Positions 4,958 to 5,414 of a stretch of 5,414 nt of DNA are shown piece by piece. The notes under the pieces are model-generated. The model searched no databases. It saw nothing but the letters and a program-made list of their open reading frames with translations, and was not told the origin of the DNA. Numbering within the stretch: position 1 is the first letter of the stretch; each line of letters opens with the position of its first letter. The translations under genes were made by a program, and so were the position numbers. Where the stretch lies: the NCBI GenBank assembly GCA_030627025.1, contig DAOUSX010000094.1, positions 1 to 5,414 of the forward strand, given 5' to 3'. This DNA is from Dehalococcoidia bacterium (lineage in GTDB: Bacteria > Chloroflexota > Dehalococcoidia > GIF9 > AB-539-J10).

Positions 4958-4986
4958 TTTTCCACCTCCTTAACAAGATTTAAAAT

Positions 4987-5277
4987 TTACCACCCAGGGT
5001 ATCCATAATAACCACCCCATCGCGACCAGCCGCGACCACGACCAAAACCACGCCCACGACCGAAGCCTCTTCCGAAGCCCAAGCCAAACCCGGGCGACAT
5101 TGGTGCTCCATAGCCCAAGCCGAACCCGGCCGACATTGGTGCTCCATAGCCCCCGCCAAACGCCCTTCCAGGTATGGGATTGGCAAAACCGGGCATGCCG
5201 AAGCCAGCACAATAACCAGCAGCTCTACCAGTCATCGGTCCCAACCCCCTAGGTCCAGTTCCATCTCCAAATGGCAT
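4987..5277 (-). CDS. DUF5320-like Gly/Arg/Phe-rich protein
   Basis: A 96-residue protein starting MPFGDGTGPRGLGPMTGRAA, then GYCAGFGMPGFANP, the recognisable N-terminus of DUF5320-like proteins, with its single cysteine at 23. Residues 43-66 are two copies of GYGAPMS(A/P)GFGL. Residues 67-83 are a GFGRGRG-type stretch rich in Arg and Phe, and the chain ends in aromatic WGGYYGYPGW. The charged coiled-coil tail usual for the family is absent here and appears instead on the next gene. The function is unknown. The Gly/Arg/Phe composition could favour nucleic-acid binding, self-association or metal binding through backbone and Cys, but none is shown. AAGGAGGT at 5286-5293 lies 8 nt before the ATG and supports this start. 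Two overlapping minus-strand frames here are shadows. Confidence 0.84.
   Translation of the reverse strand: MPFGDGTGPRGLGPMTGRAAGYCAGFGMPGFANPIPGRAFGGGYGAPMSAGFGLGYGAPMSPGFGLGFGRGFGRGRGFGRGRGWSRWGGYYGYPGW
5080..5151 (-). repeat. two-copy 36-bp in-frame tandem repeat
   Basis: Units at 5116-5151 and 5080-5115 encode GYGAPMSAGFGL and GYGAPMSPGFGL within the DUF5320-like protein. They are nearly identical at the DNA level; the only residue change is Ala50 against Pro62. The close identity suggests recent duplication. Confidence 0.85.
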
Positions 5278-5305
5278 CTTCTCTCACCTCCTTTCTATTT
5301 TTTTG

Positions 5306-5414
5306 CTACCATCGCCTTCCACCGCGAAATCCCCTGCCACGTCCCCTTCCCCAGCCAAATGGTGGAAGAGGCATACGCTGGATATTCACGCTGGAACATG
5401 CCGGACAGGATAAA
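5306..5414 (-). CDS. C-terminal end of an unidentified CPxC protein with Arg/Gly-rich tail (cut by window edge)
   Basis: Only the last 35 codons are inside the window; the frame runs from base 5413 to the TAG at 5306-5308. The peptide begins LSCPACSSVNIQRMPLPPFG and continues WGRGRGRGFRGGRRW. The CPAC pair looks like the second knuckle of a zinc ribbon whose first half would lie beyond the window. The Arg/Gly tail matches the composition of the downstream GDGTGP proteins, so it probably belongs to the same gene set. The stop is 28 nt before the DUF5320-like ATG, with only a ribosome binding site between, so the operon continues beyond the window. The frame has no start codon at the edge that would make it a complete gene. 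Which protein it ends is unknown. Confidence 0.66.
   Translation of the reverse strand, partial: LSCPACSSVNIQRMPLPPFGWGRGRGRGFRGGRRW

Noticed and set aside
4970..5212. Two open minus-strand frames of 80 and 76 codons inside the DUF5320-like gene
   Set aside because: They are shadows of a Gly-rich, GC-rich gene. Their starts lack a ribosome binding site, whereas the chosen frame has a strong one and a recognisable N-terminal signature.

Overview
The window is one unbroken run of genes, all on the minus strand, so transcription goes from high to low coordinates. Both end genes are cut by the window edges. Intergenic gaps are about 30 nt or less, several junctions are 4-nt ATGA overlaps, and I see no terminator or convincing promoter. 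It therefore reads as the interior of a long operon. The content (ferredoxin-type MinD ATPases, a NifX-fold protein, many CxxC proteins, a CoA-disulfide-reductase-type flavoprotein) suggests a strict anaerobe. Chloroflexota (Dehalococcoidia-like) or a sulfate-reducer-like lineage would fit, but taxonomy cannot be settled from this sequence. Codons look moderate in GC.

In order of transcription: (i) the C-terminus of an unidentified gene with a CPxC pair and an Arg/Gly-rich tail (5306-5414). (ii) Three small Gly/Met/Pro/aromatic-rich genes: a DUF5320-like protein (4987-5277), a Trp-rich 70-aa protein (4745-4957) and a 157-aa protein with PYGG/GMPYGG repeats (4257-4730). (iii) A NifX/NifB-type FeMo-cofactor-fold protein with an extra Gly/Met linker and a coiled-coil tail (3672-4241). 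(iv) An FmdB-type zinc ribbon (3437-3661). (v) A small Cys-containing gene that appears broken by a one-base frameshift (3256-3418). (vi) A second GDGTGP-type protein ending in a zinc ribbon (3015-3245). (vii) Two paralogous 286-aa MinD-superfamily ATPases with inserted 2x[4Fe-4S] ferredoxin domains (2158-3018 and 889-1749), separated by two tiny genes of unknown function (1955-2158 and 1746-1958). (viii) A YggS-family PLP-binding protein (230-892). (ix) The N-terminus of an FAD/NAD-dependent disulfide-reductase-family enzyme (1-217).

The pairing of two ferredoxin-MinD ATPases with a NifX-fold protein recalls the anaerobe-specific orange protein (ORP) gene clusters of Desulfovibrio. What stands out here is the set of small, low-complexity proteins around that core. 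Three adjacent genes carry nearly the same roughly 31-33-residue C-terminal coiled coil on unrelated N-terminal parts, and two genes share the same N-terminal GDGTGP signature on unrelated C-terminal parts. This looks like a modular family whose members may assemble through the shared helix. A role in metal-cofactor or iron-sulfur cluster handling powered by the MinD ATPases is an inference, not something the sequence proves.
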